Shown here: piece after piece, positions 11,104 to 23,217 of the stretch
Layout: each line of letters starts with the position of its first letter
Position numbering within the stretch: position 1 is the first letter of the stretch
From: Eucalyptus grandis
Lineage: Eukaryota > Streptophyta > Magnoliopsida > Myrtales > Myrtaceae
Length of the DNA: 64,000 nt
NCBI RefSeq assembly: GCF_016545825.1
Contig: NC_052615.1
Location: 32,699,516-32,763,515 of the forward strand
Reading direction: 5' to 3'
The notes under the pieces: model-generated
Databases searched by the model: none
What the model was told of the DNA's origin: nothing
The model's input: the letters and a program-made list of their open reading frames with translations, nothing else
Program-made: the position numbers and the translations under genes

Positions 11104-12919
11104 TGTTAGGGAAATCCCTTATAATGTTTTGAAGAGGACAAAATAAATTAAAGGCTATTAACGTGTTTAATGGTTGAGTAATAGACTATACAGATGATAG
11201 AATGTGTAAATGATTTTATCAAAGTTTATACTTAGAAGAACCAGAAGACAGACTCTATGCTGAAGCTAAACTTATTTAGCCTGTATTCAGACCTTAAGGC
11301 TAAATCTGTTCAAAAGCAGAATATGTTCAAACTTACGTTAAGATTGTAAAGTCTATTCTGAAGATTTTCAGACTTCTATGTCAAAATCTGAAGACTGTCA
11401 AACTTTAGTATCAAAGTCTATCTTACATCAGAAGTCTGCCATCTCTGAAAAATTCCATACTGAATGCAAGTGAACACTAAAGACACTCAGACTCTATTTC
11501 AGACAGAACGAAACAACTTGACAGAACGTAACACAAGCCCAAACATATCACGGCTAGTGATCTGGTTTGGATTCTCCATCAACATAGATTTGATTAACTA
11601 AATCTAATTGATCGACAATTGGATATTGAAGACAAGAACTTTATATACGAATTAGCTCTACTTAAGGAAATCAAGATTTTATTTGCATGGGCGATCATAA
11701 TCAATTTGCGATTCTACTTCTATCACTTAACGTCTACTAAATCTTCTACATATAGATCTGTCCTATAGGTAGATTGGAAGATGATCTTCGAGATACTGTC
11801 TAACAGCTAGTTTGGAAGTTGGGGAGTATTTAAAGAGATCAAGGACCGATGAGCAAGTAAGAGATGAAGCATAGAATTTATAATTACAAATTCTGAGCAA
11901 CCTTTGTTTATACACTTGTCTTTGGTGAGCTTAAACATTTGTAATCGTGAGAGAAATACCAAAAGAGTGACTTAGGGCGCATTTGGTAATATTTCGTTTA
12001 AAAATTATTTCAGGGAATAGAAATAGAAAAAATTATTTCTGTTCCAGGAACAATTTTTATCGAAAAGACGCGTTTGTAAACTTGTTCTGGGAATAAAAAT
12101 GAATAGAAACACGTTTAGTAAATTTATATTTTTTTAAATTTTTTAAAAAATTAAATTTTTTTTTCTTTTTTTTTTTTTTTTTTTCTTCTTTTGGCCGGTT
12201 GCCAGCCATGCCAAGGCCGGCGACCGGCCGACGGGGCCAGCAACCTCGCCCGGCCCGACGAGGCTCGTTGGTCATGGCCGAGGCTGGCGACCGGCCAAAA
12301 AAAAAAGAAGAAGAAAAAAGAAGAAAAAAAAAAGAAAAAAGTTAGGAGAGAGAAAATTTGTTCTTCAGAATTGTTTCCGAAACAAACAAAAAAATAACTT
12401 TCTTTTGTTTCTCATCTCCATTCCAATTTTGTTTCGGGAACAAAAAAACAGATTTTGAACAAAAACGCAAACAAACGCGTTTAGCGTCTTTTTTTTTTGT
12501 TCCAGGGAACAAAAAAAAAAAAATCTATTCATGAACAGATAAAAAGAACACAAAAATACAAGACCTTAGTGAGATAGTGTGATTTACCACTTTGAGTGTT
12601 TGCACTCAAAATTATAATCTCTTATTGATTGCATAGTAAAATCCAGCCGTAAAGCTCTTAGCGTGGGAGACTAGACGTAAGTTTGAACTAATCGAACCAC
12701 TATAAATTTTGTATTCTTATTCTCTTTCCTGAACTCATTTATTTTGTTTGTAGTTCTATTTAACTGCTAAAGTCTGTTGTTCTTTAGACTCGATTTTAAA
12801 AGTCTATTCTTCCTCAGACTTAGTTTCAAAAAAAAAAAAAAATCTTTCTACTGTTATTTTGCGAAATTTTTTTCTCCACACCTATTCACCCCATCTTGGT
12901 GTTCATACTAGCATTTTCA
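11104..12919 (+). repeat. 5' LTR (interrupted by a MITE)
   Basis: It starts TGTTAGGGAAATC and ends ACTAGCATTTTCA. Without the 589-bp insertion and its 5-bp duplication it is about 1.22 kb, close to the 1.27-kb 3' LTR. Repeated 'CAGACTT' and 'AAGTCT' words run through both LTRs. These may be transcription-factor sites, but that is inference. Confidence 0.85.
11976..12564. mobile_element. MITE with GC-rich core inserted in the 5' LTR
   Basis: The uninterrupted 3' LTR reads GTGACTTAGTGAGATAG at 17154-17170. Here the same text is split, with CTTAG repeated at 11971-11975 and 12565-12569. This gives a 589-bp insertion with a 5-bp target duplication. The ends are imperfect inverted repeats: GGCGCATTTGGTAATATT on the left, and a T-rich complement with shared 'TGTTCC..GGAACA' and 'GACGCG' words on the right. 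A palindromic GC-rich core at 12190-12297 has GGCCGGTTGCCAGCC facing GGCTGGCGACCGGCC. There is no coding capacity. Confidence 0.85.
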
Positions 12920-13009
12920 ATTGGTATCGAGCCAAGTGCTCGTTTTATTAAAGTGTTTTTACTTTTGAGCTAAAGATCTTCTATAACTAATATCTTGACA
13001 CTAGGACTT

Positions 13010-13660
13010 ATGGAAGGGCAAAGCAACACCGGGCCACCATATTTTGATGGAAAAGAATACAATGTTTGGAAAAACAAAATGAAGGCATTCCTAAGATCCA
13101 GAGATTTCTTGCAATGGGATATTGTGAAAAAAGGAATCAATCATACTGCTGCGTCTACATCAAATAAGAATGGTAAAGACAAAGAAACCAAACCCTCCAC
13201 TCCTTTGTCTCGGACGGAGATGTCCAAAAGAGAAGCTCTTAATGTAAAAACCATTTATTTTTTATGTTGTGCTTTGTCTCCTGTTGAATATAACCAAATT
13301 TCTTCATGTGAAATAGTTAAGGAAGTCTGGGATAGACTTCATGTCACTTATGAGGGAACTGATCGTGTAAAAGAGACAAAAATAAATTTCATGCTTGGCC
13401 AATAAGAATCTTTCAAGATGAAGCCGGGAGAGTCGATTGGAGATCTGTTCAGTCGTTGTACAGAAATTGTAAACAGTTTGGCGTATCAAGGTCATCCAAT
13501 TTCTTCTTCAATGTAGATCAACAAACTTTTGCGAGGTCTTTCAAAAGATTGGAACCATGTTAAGACCTCAATTCAAGAGACTCAGAGGATTATGCCACTC
13601 TCCGTTGATGAACTTATTGGCACTCTTCAATCCTATGAAGTATAACAAATCAATGACGAA
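13010..13660 (+). pseudogene. Decayed Copia-type gag (UBN2-like) of the retrotransposon
   Basis: From the ATG at 13010 the frame reads MEGQSNTGPPYFDGKEYNVW, the classic start of plant Copia gag (DUF4219/UBN2 region). It stops at 13403-13405. The same frame carries on as recognisable gag (KMKPGESIGDLFSRCTEIV, then INKLLRGLSKDWNHVKTSIQ) past two more in-frame stops near 13515 and 13642. The gag is therefore inactivated by at least three stops. Confidence 0.8.
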
Positions 13661-14408
13661 GATCCTGAAGGTAAGAAGTCCATCACTTTAAAATCTAACA
13701 TTGATTCTAATGATACGAGACTCAGAAAATGACATGGACGATGAAGAACTTGTTTTTATGATCAAGAAATTCAAAAAGCTAAGTTGAAAAGAAAGGACAT
13801 TTAGTGGAAGAAGACAATACAAGCAAAATGGGCAGAAAAAGAACCGTGAGAGAAGATGACAAGCAAGAAAATATATGATTGATGGCACATTCAGACTCAG
13901 ACTCAAATTCATAATCAAAGTCTGACTCAGACACGGACTCAGAATCAAAGTCTGATTTAGACACAGACTCAGAATTTGATGAAAAATCGAGGTAAATCAT
14001 TTAGAAATTCTTGCTAAAGTTTTGAAGTATATAAATGAGCTTTGCTCAAATCTCAAATATTCTCTTAAAATGATCTCCGAACTTAAAAAGGAAAATTCTT
14101 GGCTTAGGCAACGGAATAGTTCTCAAAAGGAAAAGTTTCAAATTTTGCAAAGAGATTTTCTACAAGCAAAAGAAAGAATTTTTAAATATTTCGACAAAAT
14201 TTTCAAAGGGTTCAAAAACATTAGAGCATATTCTTTCCATACAAGTACCTTACTATAATAAGTCGGGACTTGGTTTTAATAAGGAAAGTGATTCTCTAAT
14301 AGATTTTCCTAAAGTCAATGAGAGAGTTAGACTAAGACCTCCAAATGCATTTTACAAAAACCATTTCAAAAAGTGTTTGTAAAACCTGTTGGTCGAAATG
14401 CCCTCAAG

Positions 14409-14453
14409 TGTTCAAATTGTGGAGACTCAAAACACTTTGAGAAAGGATGTCCT
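14409..14453 (+). pseudogene. CCHC zinc knuckle of the decayed gag
   Basis: The translation CSNCGDSKHFEKGCP gives the retroviral-type C-x2-C-x4-H-x4-C knuckle found at the C-terminal end of gag nucleocapsid. Downstream (14505-14525) 'HGPRKYGYQ' resembles the tail that follows the knuckle in Copia elements. Between it and the first gag piece the frame is broken. From 14560 to 16232 the interior is AT-rich and shows no enzyme domain. A TTGAGGGGGAG purine tract lies at 15623-15633. Confidence 0.7.
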
Positions 14454-16232
14454 AAAATCTGGAGACCTATTAAGAAAGATTAGGTAAAAACAGTATATTC
14501 TACTAACTCTCATGGACCAAGAAAATATGGGTATCAAAGAAAAGATGAGTTGTTTTTGCAGGAAATAAAGGAGAAGAAGAAAGAGAATTTGGTCAAGAAT
14601 TTTTTTTTATTCTCAATTTGATTTGGGCAATAATTCTCATTATACTTGATATTCGATATATCCTTGATTGATTCGGATTTTTAATGATCATATTTTGTTT
14701 TATTGAAAAAGAATTGTGTGATTATTTTTTATATCTTACGTAAAGACAATTGAATTTATTTGGTTTGACTTTATGCTATCATATTTTATCATATTTTGCA
14801 TAGTAGAAATCTGTTTTACGAGATAGTATGCAAGATATTCTTAAATACTCAAGGATTTTATTCCCTCTGATTATATCGTGCTATGACCAAGTGAGGATTT
14901 TTTTTTCAAGATATTATTGTGCAAGATATTCTCCCTTAAATACTTTGTTATGATGAGTTTAGAAAGAATATTTGATTATCTATGAAGATTTCTTATTTTG
15001 CTCTAACATCAAGGAAGGATCCAAATTCATGGATACCAAAAAGGAAATGAGTTGATTGCAGGAAATTATATAAGGGAAGAATAATCGCGAATCTACGCAG
15101 ATTTTGGTGCAATCAAAAGAATCTTCCATATGGATTTTGGAAAGCTCAATCCGAAAATTGTGGAGATTCTATACTATCTTCTGGAGGCTCAAAAATTACC
15201 TTTTTTGAGCAAAGTTTTTGCAAATTATTAAGGAAATCCCTAATGTGTCGTGCGAAAGGTTAAGTAGTTCTGAATTTTAATAATTGATAATTTTATATAT
15301 GTTATTCAATTTATTTATTTGAAAAAATGGCATTATATATTATGTGGATATTATTATAGTTTATTTGTGTAAAAAGTTCGTTAAGTTTATGCAGGTTGAA
15401 TTCGCGAAGAGTTTGATTGAAGAAAATAAATTTTTGCCTCGAATTTCAAAATGCAAATGATTGTTGTGGATATTGTTGCTACAAAGGAAATAATGGAAAA
15501 ATATTCAGCTCAACGTGCACAAGCCACAATTAGTGCTATTCGCAAATATTGTCATGATGACAAGGGAGAAAGCGAATCCAAGAGAAAGAAAAGAATCGTA
15601 ATCATCTCAAAAAGGCAACAAATTGAGGGGGAGCATTGACCAATTTTGGAAAAATCTTTTTGAATTGATCATGATCTTGATTATTATGGAAGGGAGGACA
15701 AGGTAAATGTGACAGAACTTGTTAAGATTTACAAAATCCGATTAGTGTATCTTTTATTACCTTTTGTCATTAACAAATCTTTTATTTTCATTATCATTTT
15801 ATTATGACAAAAAGGGTAAGTAAATTTAATAATGCATCCGTGATCTTTATTGGATAGTTTCTGATATATATGATCGAAGTGAGCTAAATTACATATCTTT
15901 GATATTCGACTTACTTTGTAAAAGCTGATTTTTGAAAATTATGTCTCATGCAAGACATATTTGTTATCATTTTATATTCTCTACATTATATTTTTTCCAT
16001 TATTATTGCGTTTTGATTATGACAAAAAGGGAAAGAGAATATAATATGCATATGTGTTGATATTAGTTATTGAGCTGTGATTATTTTTCTATATATTGTT
16101 ATGCTTAATCTATTTGCTATTTTATACTATCTTTTGATTTGAATTACATTGCTATGATTTATTAATATTATAGAAAGTGTGATTACACATCTGCATATTC
16201 AGATATTGTTTTATCATCATAAAAAATGAGAT

Positions 16233-17506
16233 TGTTAGAGAAATCATTTATGATGTTTTTAAAATGACAAAATAAATCAAAGGTTACTAACGTGTTTAAT
16301 GGTTGAGTAATAGACTATATAGATAATGGAATATGTAAATGATTTTATCAAAGTCTATACTTGGAAGAACCATAAGACAAACTTTATACTAAAGCTAAAC
16401 TTATTCAGACTATATTCAGACCTTAAGGTTAAATCCGTTCAGAAATAGGATATATTCATACTTATGTTCAGATTGTAAAGTCTATTATGAAGATTTCCAG
16501 ACTTTTGTGTCAAAGTCTGAAGACTACCTGACTTTAGTGTCAAAGTCAATCTTACATCAGAAGTCTGCTTTCTTTGACAAATTCTAGATTGAACGCAAGT
16601 GAACACTAAAGACACTCAGACTTTGCTTCAGTCTGAAAACACTCGGACTTTACTTTAGACAAAACGTAGCGGATTCAAAACAAAATAACTTGATAGAATA
16701 TAACACAAGCCTCAAACATATAATGGCTAGTGATCTGGTTTGGATTCTACACAAGATAGATTTGATTAACTCAATCTAATTGATTAACGATTGGATATTG
16801 AAGACAAGAACTTTATATACGAATTAACTCTACTTAAGGAAATCAAGATTTTATTTGTATGGGCGATCATAATCAATTTGGAATTCTACTTCTATCACTC
16901 AACGGTTACTAAATCTTCTAAATACAGATCTGTCCAATGGGTAGATTGGAAGACAATTCTCGAGATACTATCCAACGGCTAGTTTGGAAGTGGAGGAGTA
17001 TTTAAAGAGATCAAGGACCGACGAGTAAGTAAAAGACGAAGCGTAGAATAGACGGAGTATAGAATTTATAATTCCAAAGTCTGAGCGATTTTTGTTCATA
17101 CACTTATCTTTGGTGAGCTTAAACGTTTGTGATCGTGAGAGAAATACCAAAAGAGTGACTTAGTGAGATAGTGTGATCTACTACTAAGTGTTTGCACTCA
17201 ATATTGTAATCTCTTATTGATCGCATAGTGGAATCCAGTCAAAAGCTATTAGCGTGGGAGAGTGGACATATGGTTGATCTAAGCCAAACCACTATAAATT
17301 ATATGCTCTTATTCTCTTCCCTAAACTCCTTTATTTTGTTCGTAATTCTATTTAACTGCTAAAGTCTGTTATTCTTCAGACTCAGTTTCAAAAGTCTATT
17401 GTTCTCCAAACTCACTTTTAAAATAAAACTATTTCTTTTGTTCTTTTGCAAAAAAAAATTCTTCACACCTATTCATCCCCTCTAGGTGTTTATACTAGCA
17501 CTTTCA
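16233..17506 (+). repeat. 3' LTR, uninterrupted
   Basis: This LTR is 1,274 bp, begins TGTTAGAGAAATC and ends TACTAGCACTTTCA, followed by the target duplication AAACA. It serves as the empty-site reference that dates the MITE in the 5' LTR as later than the retrotransposon insertion. Confidence 0.88.
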
Positions 17507-18275
17507 AAACATATTTGGCTTCTTAAAAATGATGAAAGAGCAACGAAAAAACTTTTTAAAAGAAATATACATAAACTCTATTGGCTATCAACTTCGAATT
17601 TTTCTAGCATTTGGATAATCAGTCATCTATAAGTTCTCCATGGTTATTTCATTCATACCATATTCTTTTAAGAGAAACCATTGTGCCACAATCATGAAAA
17701 GAGCAAAGGAAAGAGAACAAAGATGAATCTAGGTCATTGTAAACTATCCAAATATCTTATTTAGAAATTACTTGTTGGGGAAAAATGATAAAGCAACGGG
17801 AAGAACAAAGAAATTTTACCCATTAAATTGATGGGTATCTCACTAAATTACATAATAAATAATGGGAAATAAACTCGAATTCATTTCTTGTTTGTTTTTA
17901 CAAAGAGCTCACTAAATTGACCCACAAATGTGCACAACTCAATTAACAAATGCACAGAGTCCATTATCGTTATGTTCCATGAATTCGATGATGGAAATCC
18001 CATAAGAACTAAAACACATTGATAAAAGGCAAAAAAGAAAAGCGAAAGGCATAAACAAATTTAGATTTAGGAATCCTAGTCACGGCAGAGCTACTGCTAG
18101 TACCGAACCACCAATGTCTTAAAATATGAAGTAGATTACATTAACCATACATCGAAATGCACAAGAAAGTCACACATGATACACATGGGTTTCCGTCGCA
18201 TGCAGGAAACTGCTCTCTAACCCAAAATGATGGAGAAAAAACGAGACTTTTCACAAGGATCCGCATCCTTATTTC
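17507..18275. other. Spacer 3' of copy B, duplicated 3' of copy C
   Basis: No gene. It aligns closely with 23936-24703, for example GGCTTCTT.AAATGATG.AAGAG at 17518 and 23939, and nearly without change from about 17870 onward. In the younger unit this spacer is continuous with the composite element, which shows that the retrotransposon landed exactly between them. Confidence 0.7.
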
Positions 18276-20272
18276 TCAGCTCAAAAGAGGCTTCTCTGCA
18301 TCCAACCCGCTCTCTAAGCAGTCTCCTTCGTTTGGGTGGTAGCCCTCTTTCCGTTTTGCCCAGAGCACGATGTACAGGCCGGTGAATATAAGGACCATGC
18401 TGGCGAGGCTGCATTAGCGCGGCTTGTGTCAGCTCAGTTCGAACTGGCGTGCAATTGTAAAACGTTTCAAGATGAGTTCTATGGGGTTAATCATGTCGGA
18501 GCTATTGATCTCACCTTGGCACGTTGATCGTGTCTCCTAATCTTATCGCCGAGTATACAATTGTGCAGACGGTTGCGATGGGGCTAAACATAGAGGGAAG
18601 GACTGCCCCCCTCTTTTTTATGGCCCAAGCAGTGAAGCCTATGCACGATCCGGTCATGCCACCTCCCTGCGCATTTGAGAGTTTTGTAAGCCGAATGACA
18701 AAAGAAAGTGCAGAAACAGAATCGGGCGATGCGTGATGTTTGCATATGTCTCCGAGAGGTGTTTGGCGAGAGAAGATCAAAGTTCCAAACGCACCAGGAA
18801 ACAGAAGGCGACCAACATGCCAAAGCTCAAAAACGGCCAGCCATTGTCCAATTTGTGGTCTTCAAATAACTGTACAGTTGCAGCCATAATCGAACCAATC
18901 AAGGAGGTGATAGCGACCATGGAGATTGGTGCTGGAAAATCGGCCAAAGTGACTGCCTGCGAAGCCACAGAAAGCAAACGAGGGAAAAAAGAAGAGTAAG
19001 CCAATTCGGAATCCTTATAATCGTCGAAGGATCAAAATGAATGTCAATCGAAGCAATCAACTGCCCTTAAGCAGAATATATACCAGCAGGATGGAATAGA
19101 TTGATAGGCTTAAGACCGCTGCAATAAGATATGAGCAACCGATGATCATTTGTTGGTCGAAAATCGCATTACTCAATGAAGTTGAGCGGGGAGCCTCTTT
19201 AGCAGCACTGCATAGGCTCATTGTGACGGCCCCTGAAACACACACCACCGTGCCTAATATCTTGACTTTGCTGTACAAGCAACTCAGCTTAACTTTCTCC
19301 ATCCTGCATAAGCATGAGCATTTCCAATTGAATAACACAGAAATGGTAACACTACCTAGAGCTGCAATATTCCTTTACATAGTCGCTACATCTTTACAAT
19401 ACCCACTAATCGATCATGTGCTCGCGTAATCCACAAGATATAATACTGTCTTAGGTCGATTTTCTGTGGGATGGATTTGCTCAAAGATGGATTGAATCTG
19501 TCTTTTCGGAACAACCCGAGTGAGAACAATCTTGGTAGAACATACAGTGAATTGTGATGGAGTAGTATCAGCAGCTCAAATTAAAACAGCCAAAGGAATA
19601 GCCGAAAAACTGATAACTGGAATTAGCACAGATGAAGCCAAGTTGAAAATTGCAAAAGAAACCCCAGGTACAAGGTAGCACCTAGTAATCCATGCGATGG
19701 CAAAGATAAGCCCAGGAGCAAGGTTTGGCATGGCGGTTGCAATAGCCGGTGAAGTCAGTTTAATCCCCTTCACGAACAGATATTGGTACAGAATCACCCT
19801 GACCCAGAAATAACAAAATAGAAGAAAAAATATTGAAAGATTCAGTAATTTCTTCACAGAGGTAAATATGAACTGCAAGTTGATATGCAATCGCAAAGAT
19901 GCCAGAGTACCCTGCAAAGGAGATGAGAACAAGTTGAACCATCAACCTCAGCCTGAGCTTCTTGGGCCACAAGCTCCTGCAATATGAACAACAACAGATC
20001 AAGCATCATTCTCACAGGCACAAGTGTGCGCAGAGAGGGGGGGGGGAGGGGAGAGAGAGAGAGAGAGATGATACCTTTCAAACGCAAGGGCAATGGGGAG
20101 AGAACAAGGAAGGTGGCAAAGGAAGAGTAGTAGGCGACAGTCAGAGGGTCGAGGCCAAGGGACGTGAGGTAGCTCACCATCACATTGTTGGTCGCATACA
20201 AAAGTTGAATCCCGATTAAACCCCAATCACTGCCACTTCTTCCACCGTCTCTTTCCTCTTGTACCACTCCAT
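18276..20272 (-). pseudogene. WAT1-related (EamA/DMT) transporter, copy B, disrupted in exon 1
   Basis: Seven exons are placed by homology to copy C: 20075-20272, 19911-19976, 19682-19798, 19084-19303, 18795-18956, 18515-18666, 18276-18408. Exons 2-7 keep frame, length and splice sites and end in the complete tail GDCLESGLDAEKPLLS. Exon 1 is 198 nt instead of 200. One G is missing from a G5 tract (a stop follows at codon 19) and one C is missing from a C5 tract (the segment for LSPIAFAF). Unless translation can start beyond exon 1, which would lose the first two membrane helices, it makes no transporter. It is nearly identical to copy C elsewhere, so inactivation is recent. Confidence 0.85.
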
Positions 20273-20283
20273 TGGTCTCTCCT

Positions 20284-20314
<31 letters not shown>

Positions 20315-22228
20315 CACAACAATAACAAAGAAGAAGAAGAAAAAGCAGCAGCAGCAGCTACTGTAGAAACTGTTGGAGAAGATGAAAGAATAAGAGATAC
20401 AACAGACTCTTTACTAATGCATAAAATGAATAAAGGGAGCAGGAACAGCTGCCAAACTTATAGGTAAAACCCAGCACATAATTGGAAAGAAAAGAGATTG
20501 GTTTTTGGCATGTTTTGTTGTGATTTGGAGATTCTAAGTGTTAACAAAGAAACAAATCGGATCTTCATAGGCAAATGATAGAGAGGACTAATAAAGAAAC
20601 AAATCAAATCAAATAGTTGCAAATAGATGATGGTCATAATTGCTATTAGAGTCCTTACAATACAAAGACTTCTTTTTTACTTTTTAAAACTACCGAAATA
20701 TCCAACAATCTCCCACATATTTCAAAAGATTTTGGAATAAAGTAAAAATAAATGGATGAGTTTCTTTAAGCAATTGACTTCATCTTTAAGCAGTTGCTTT
20801 ACCACATCACATCTTAATCAGATTCGTCTTTTTTTACCATTGAAGGTTTCATTCTTTACAATGGCTATTGAGGTTTGGCAATCAATTTTATTCCCAACGG
20901 AGTATATGCTAAGAAGTTTCTAAACTACTCAACCTCATTTTATTTTTTTTAATGTGAATTTGATAAGATTTTCCCTTTCTTAAGAACTTGAGTAGTTCTC
21001 AAGTCACCGAGATAAATATTCTCTTCTCATTCTTGTTTGGAATGTAGGATAATAAAGAATTTTGTTTGTAAATATATGCATGGTAACACTTAAATCTACC
21101 ATCAATTCTTTCACATTGGCCACAAATGTGATTGGTACTTCAACCAATTTGACTTTTTGTTTAATAGGATTGTCATTTTTCCCACAATTTTATTTGGTTG
21201 ATTTTCTAGTTATAGAATCTCCACCATGAAGGAACATAGTGGATTTTGTCTCATCTAGATCTGAGATCCAATTAACATCATAATTACAACGAAAAATATA
21301 TTATATATGACGTCATAGTTTATGGTTCCTTCAATAACATGAAAATCCAATACAAGAACCTCTTACCCAATTTAGTTCCGGATCAAAATTGACGTGTTCA
21401 AGCTATGGAAACACATCCACCCAACTTCCTCCTGCATGATTATATTTGCTGATATTACCAAAACAATATCCAAATGAGACCAAATCCTCATTATTTGAAC
21501 AAAAATGTAAATGGGCAGCAAGCATGAACGCCAATCAAACGAATTCAAACCATGAACAACTCATATAATCATGAATCTAACCAATTCAAGGCATGTACGG
21601 CAAGTTCTAAGCATGGGCAGGATATGTAGATGAATCCATATATTTTGAACATGTACATCAATAATAGGTAGTAATCTAGTGTATTTGATCCATGTACATC
21701 CCCATTTAATCAAAGGCAGAGTAGTCTGAAGCTTTGGGGATCAACTATATGCAATTTATGATTGCGATTCTCACTATCAATCATGCAAATGAACTTGAAC
21801 AAAATCATTGGAATATTAACGGCAAGTATCTTATCAATGCAAGTCATGGTTCTAAGTGGAAATAAAAACAAAAAACAAAAACAAGCACCTGAAGAAAGAC
21901 AAATCAAAGTCAATATTGAGATGACAACTTATTTCATTTGCTTTTTGATTCCATCATACAATAGATCTTTCTCTTTACTTTGGACAAAATAAAAGGAGAA
22001 AAATAAAAACAACAATGCCATATTCAGCAAATAAATTAAAAGAAAAGAAAGTTTCTTATTTTTGAAGCGTTTTGATCGTGACTTGGAAATTCTTTTTAGA
22101 GGCAAATGAATAATTGGATGAACAAAGAGATAAATTATGCCAAATTGTCATAAGGATGGGTGAGTCTAAAAGCCAGTCTTCTCTTTTCATGCACTAAGCT
22201 TTAAGCTTTTGTGTGAGTATGTCTTTTA
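20273..22228. other. Upstream spacer of copy B
   Basis: No gene. The sequence matches 26698-28640 upstream of copy C with small insertions and deletions. It begins with the shared leader (CT run, CAG run), passes AT-rich DNA and ends at the MITE. I see no clear TATA box close to the leader. Confidence 0.6.
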
Positions 22229-22830
22229 GGGTGCGTTTGGTAATATTTTTGTTCAAAAATTGTTTCAGGAAACTAGTTATGTTCCGAAAAACAATTTTTT
22301 AACAGAAGAATGTGTTTGGTAAACTTATTCCTATAATAGAAAAAGAACAAAAACACGTTTGGTAAACTTGTATAATTTTTTTGTTTCTTTTAATTTTTTA
22401 ATATTTTTATTTAATTTTCCTTTTTTTATTTTTTTTTTTTTCTTTCTTCTTCCTTTTGGCCGATCGCCGGCCTCGACCATGGCCGGCGACCGGACGACGA
22501 GGGCCAGCGGCCTCGCCCAGCCACGGTGAGGCTCGCCAAGGGTCGGTGACGCTCCGACGAGGTCGCCAGCCCTCAGCCAAAGAAAAAGAAGAAGAAAAGA
22601 AAAATAAGGATAAAATAGGAGAGAAAAAATTTATTTCTCAGAAATGTTCCAAGAACAAAAAACAATTTTTTCTCATTTCTTGTTTCTGTTCCAAATTTGT
22701 TCCCTAGAACAAAAACAAGTCCTAGGAACAAAAACGTAAATAAATGAGTTTCTGTTTTTTTTTGTTTCCCAAACAAAAAAAATAGAAATTGTGTTCATTA
22801 ACAGAAAGAAAGAACACAAAAAAACAGCTC
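22229..22830. mobile_element. Second copy of the GC-core MITE, inserted in the older duplication unit
   Basis: The segment starts near GGGTGCGTTTGGTAATATTT and is absent from the matching place in the younger unit, which reads straight through from ACGTCTTTT to ACTTACTGCGCC at about 28645-28665. It has the same architecture as 11976-12564: long AT-rich arms holding 'GTTCC' and 'GGAAC' words, and a GC core at about 22455-22580 with GGCCGGCGACCGG. The target duplication cannot be fixed exactly, so the ends are good to a few bases. Confidence 0.8.
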
Positions 22831-23217
22831 CTTACTGCTCCATAATTCCCGGTTGATGTTTGACAGGACTGTCGTGCTTTTCTGTCCCTCCTATAGTTCT
22901 CATCTTCCATTTTTTCCTCGTGTGTACATCTCTCCCTGTCTCTCGGTTAAGACATTGGGAAAGCATCTAATAATCAACTACACCTAATAATATAAGACAA
23001 ATTTCATATAGGTAATTACAGATTTTCCTTAATTGCAATATTAAATGAGTATCTTGAATGCTTTTCAAATTTCAACTCGAATTCTGAATGATCGAGATTG
23101 AAAACTTTCAAAGAGCAAGCCCCATCAAAAGTCAGCATGCATCCCATCAAAAAGCAATAACAAGAGCATGCTAAAATTTCCATCTTCTATTGCCGCTTGG
23201 CAAAAGAGTACCTACTA
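22831..23217. other. Right end of the older duplication unit
   Basis: No gene. It matches 28655-28982 (for example TTCCCGGTTGATGTT and CATGCTAAAATTTCCAT). The unit junction lies in 'GCTTGGCAAAAGAGTACC' at about 23196-23213. Confidence 0.6.

Larger units (their letters stand above)
11104..17506 (+). mobile_element. Non-autonomous gag-only LTR retrotransposon (TR-GAG-like, Copia-type gag)
   Basis: Two long terminal repeats (11104-12919 and 16233-17506) begin TGTTAG and end TTTCA. They are flanked by the 5-bp target duplication AAACA (11099-11103 and 17507-17511). Right after the 5' LTR, 12922-12933 reads TGGTATCGAGCC, a primer-binding site close to the initiator-Met tRNA type. The interior of about 3.3 kb contains a decayed Copia-type gag and a CCHC knuckle. 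I see no protease, integrase, reverse transcriptase or RNase H, so it would have needed proteins from a partner element. The structure fits the published class of terminal-repeat retrotransposons with a gag domain. The two LTRs differ at many positions, so it is not recent. Confidence 0.88.
10356..23217. repeat. Tandem duplication, older unit (holds copy B plus later insertions)
   Basis: The order is composite element, spacer, WAT1-related copy B, then a long upstream spacer. Removing the retrotransposon (11104-17506 plus one 5-bp target copy) and the MITE (22229-22830) leaves about 5.8 kb. That matches the length and order of the next unit, 23218-28982. Junction words agree: 'AGAGTACC...GGT' near 10348-10357 and 23210-23219, and 'ATGCTAAAATTTCCAT' near 23170 and 28970. 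Confidence 0.75.
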
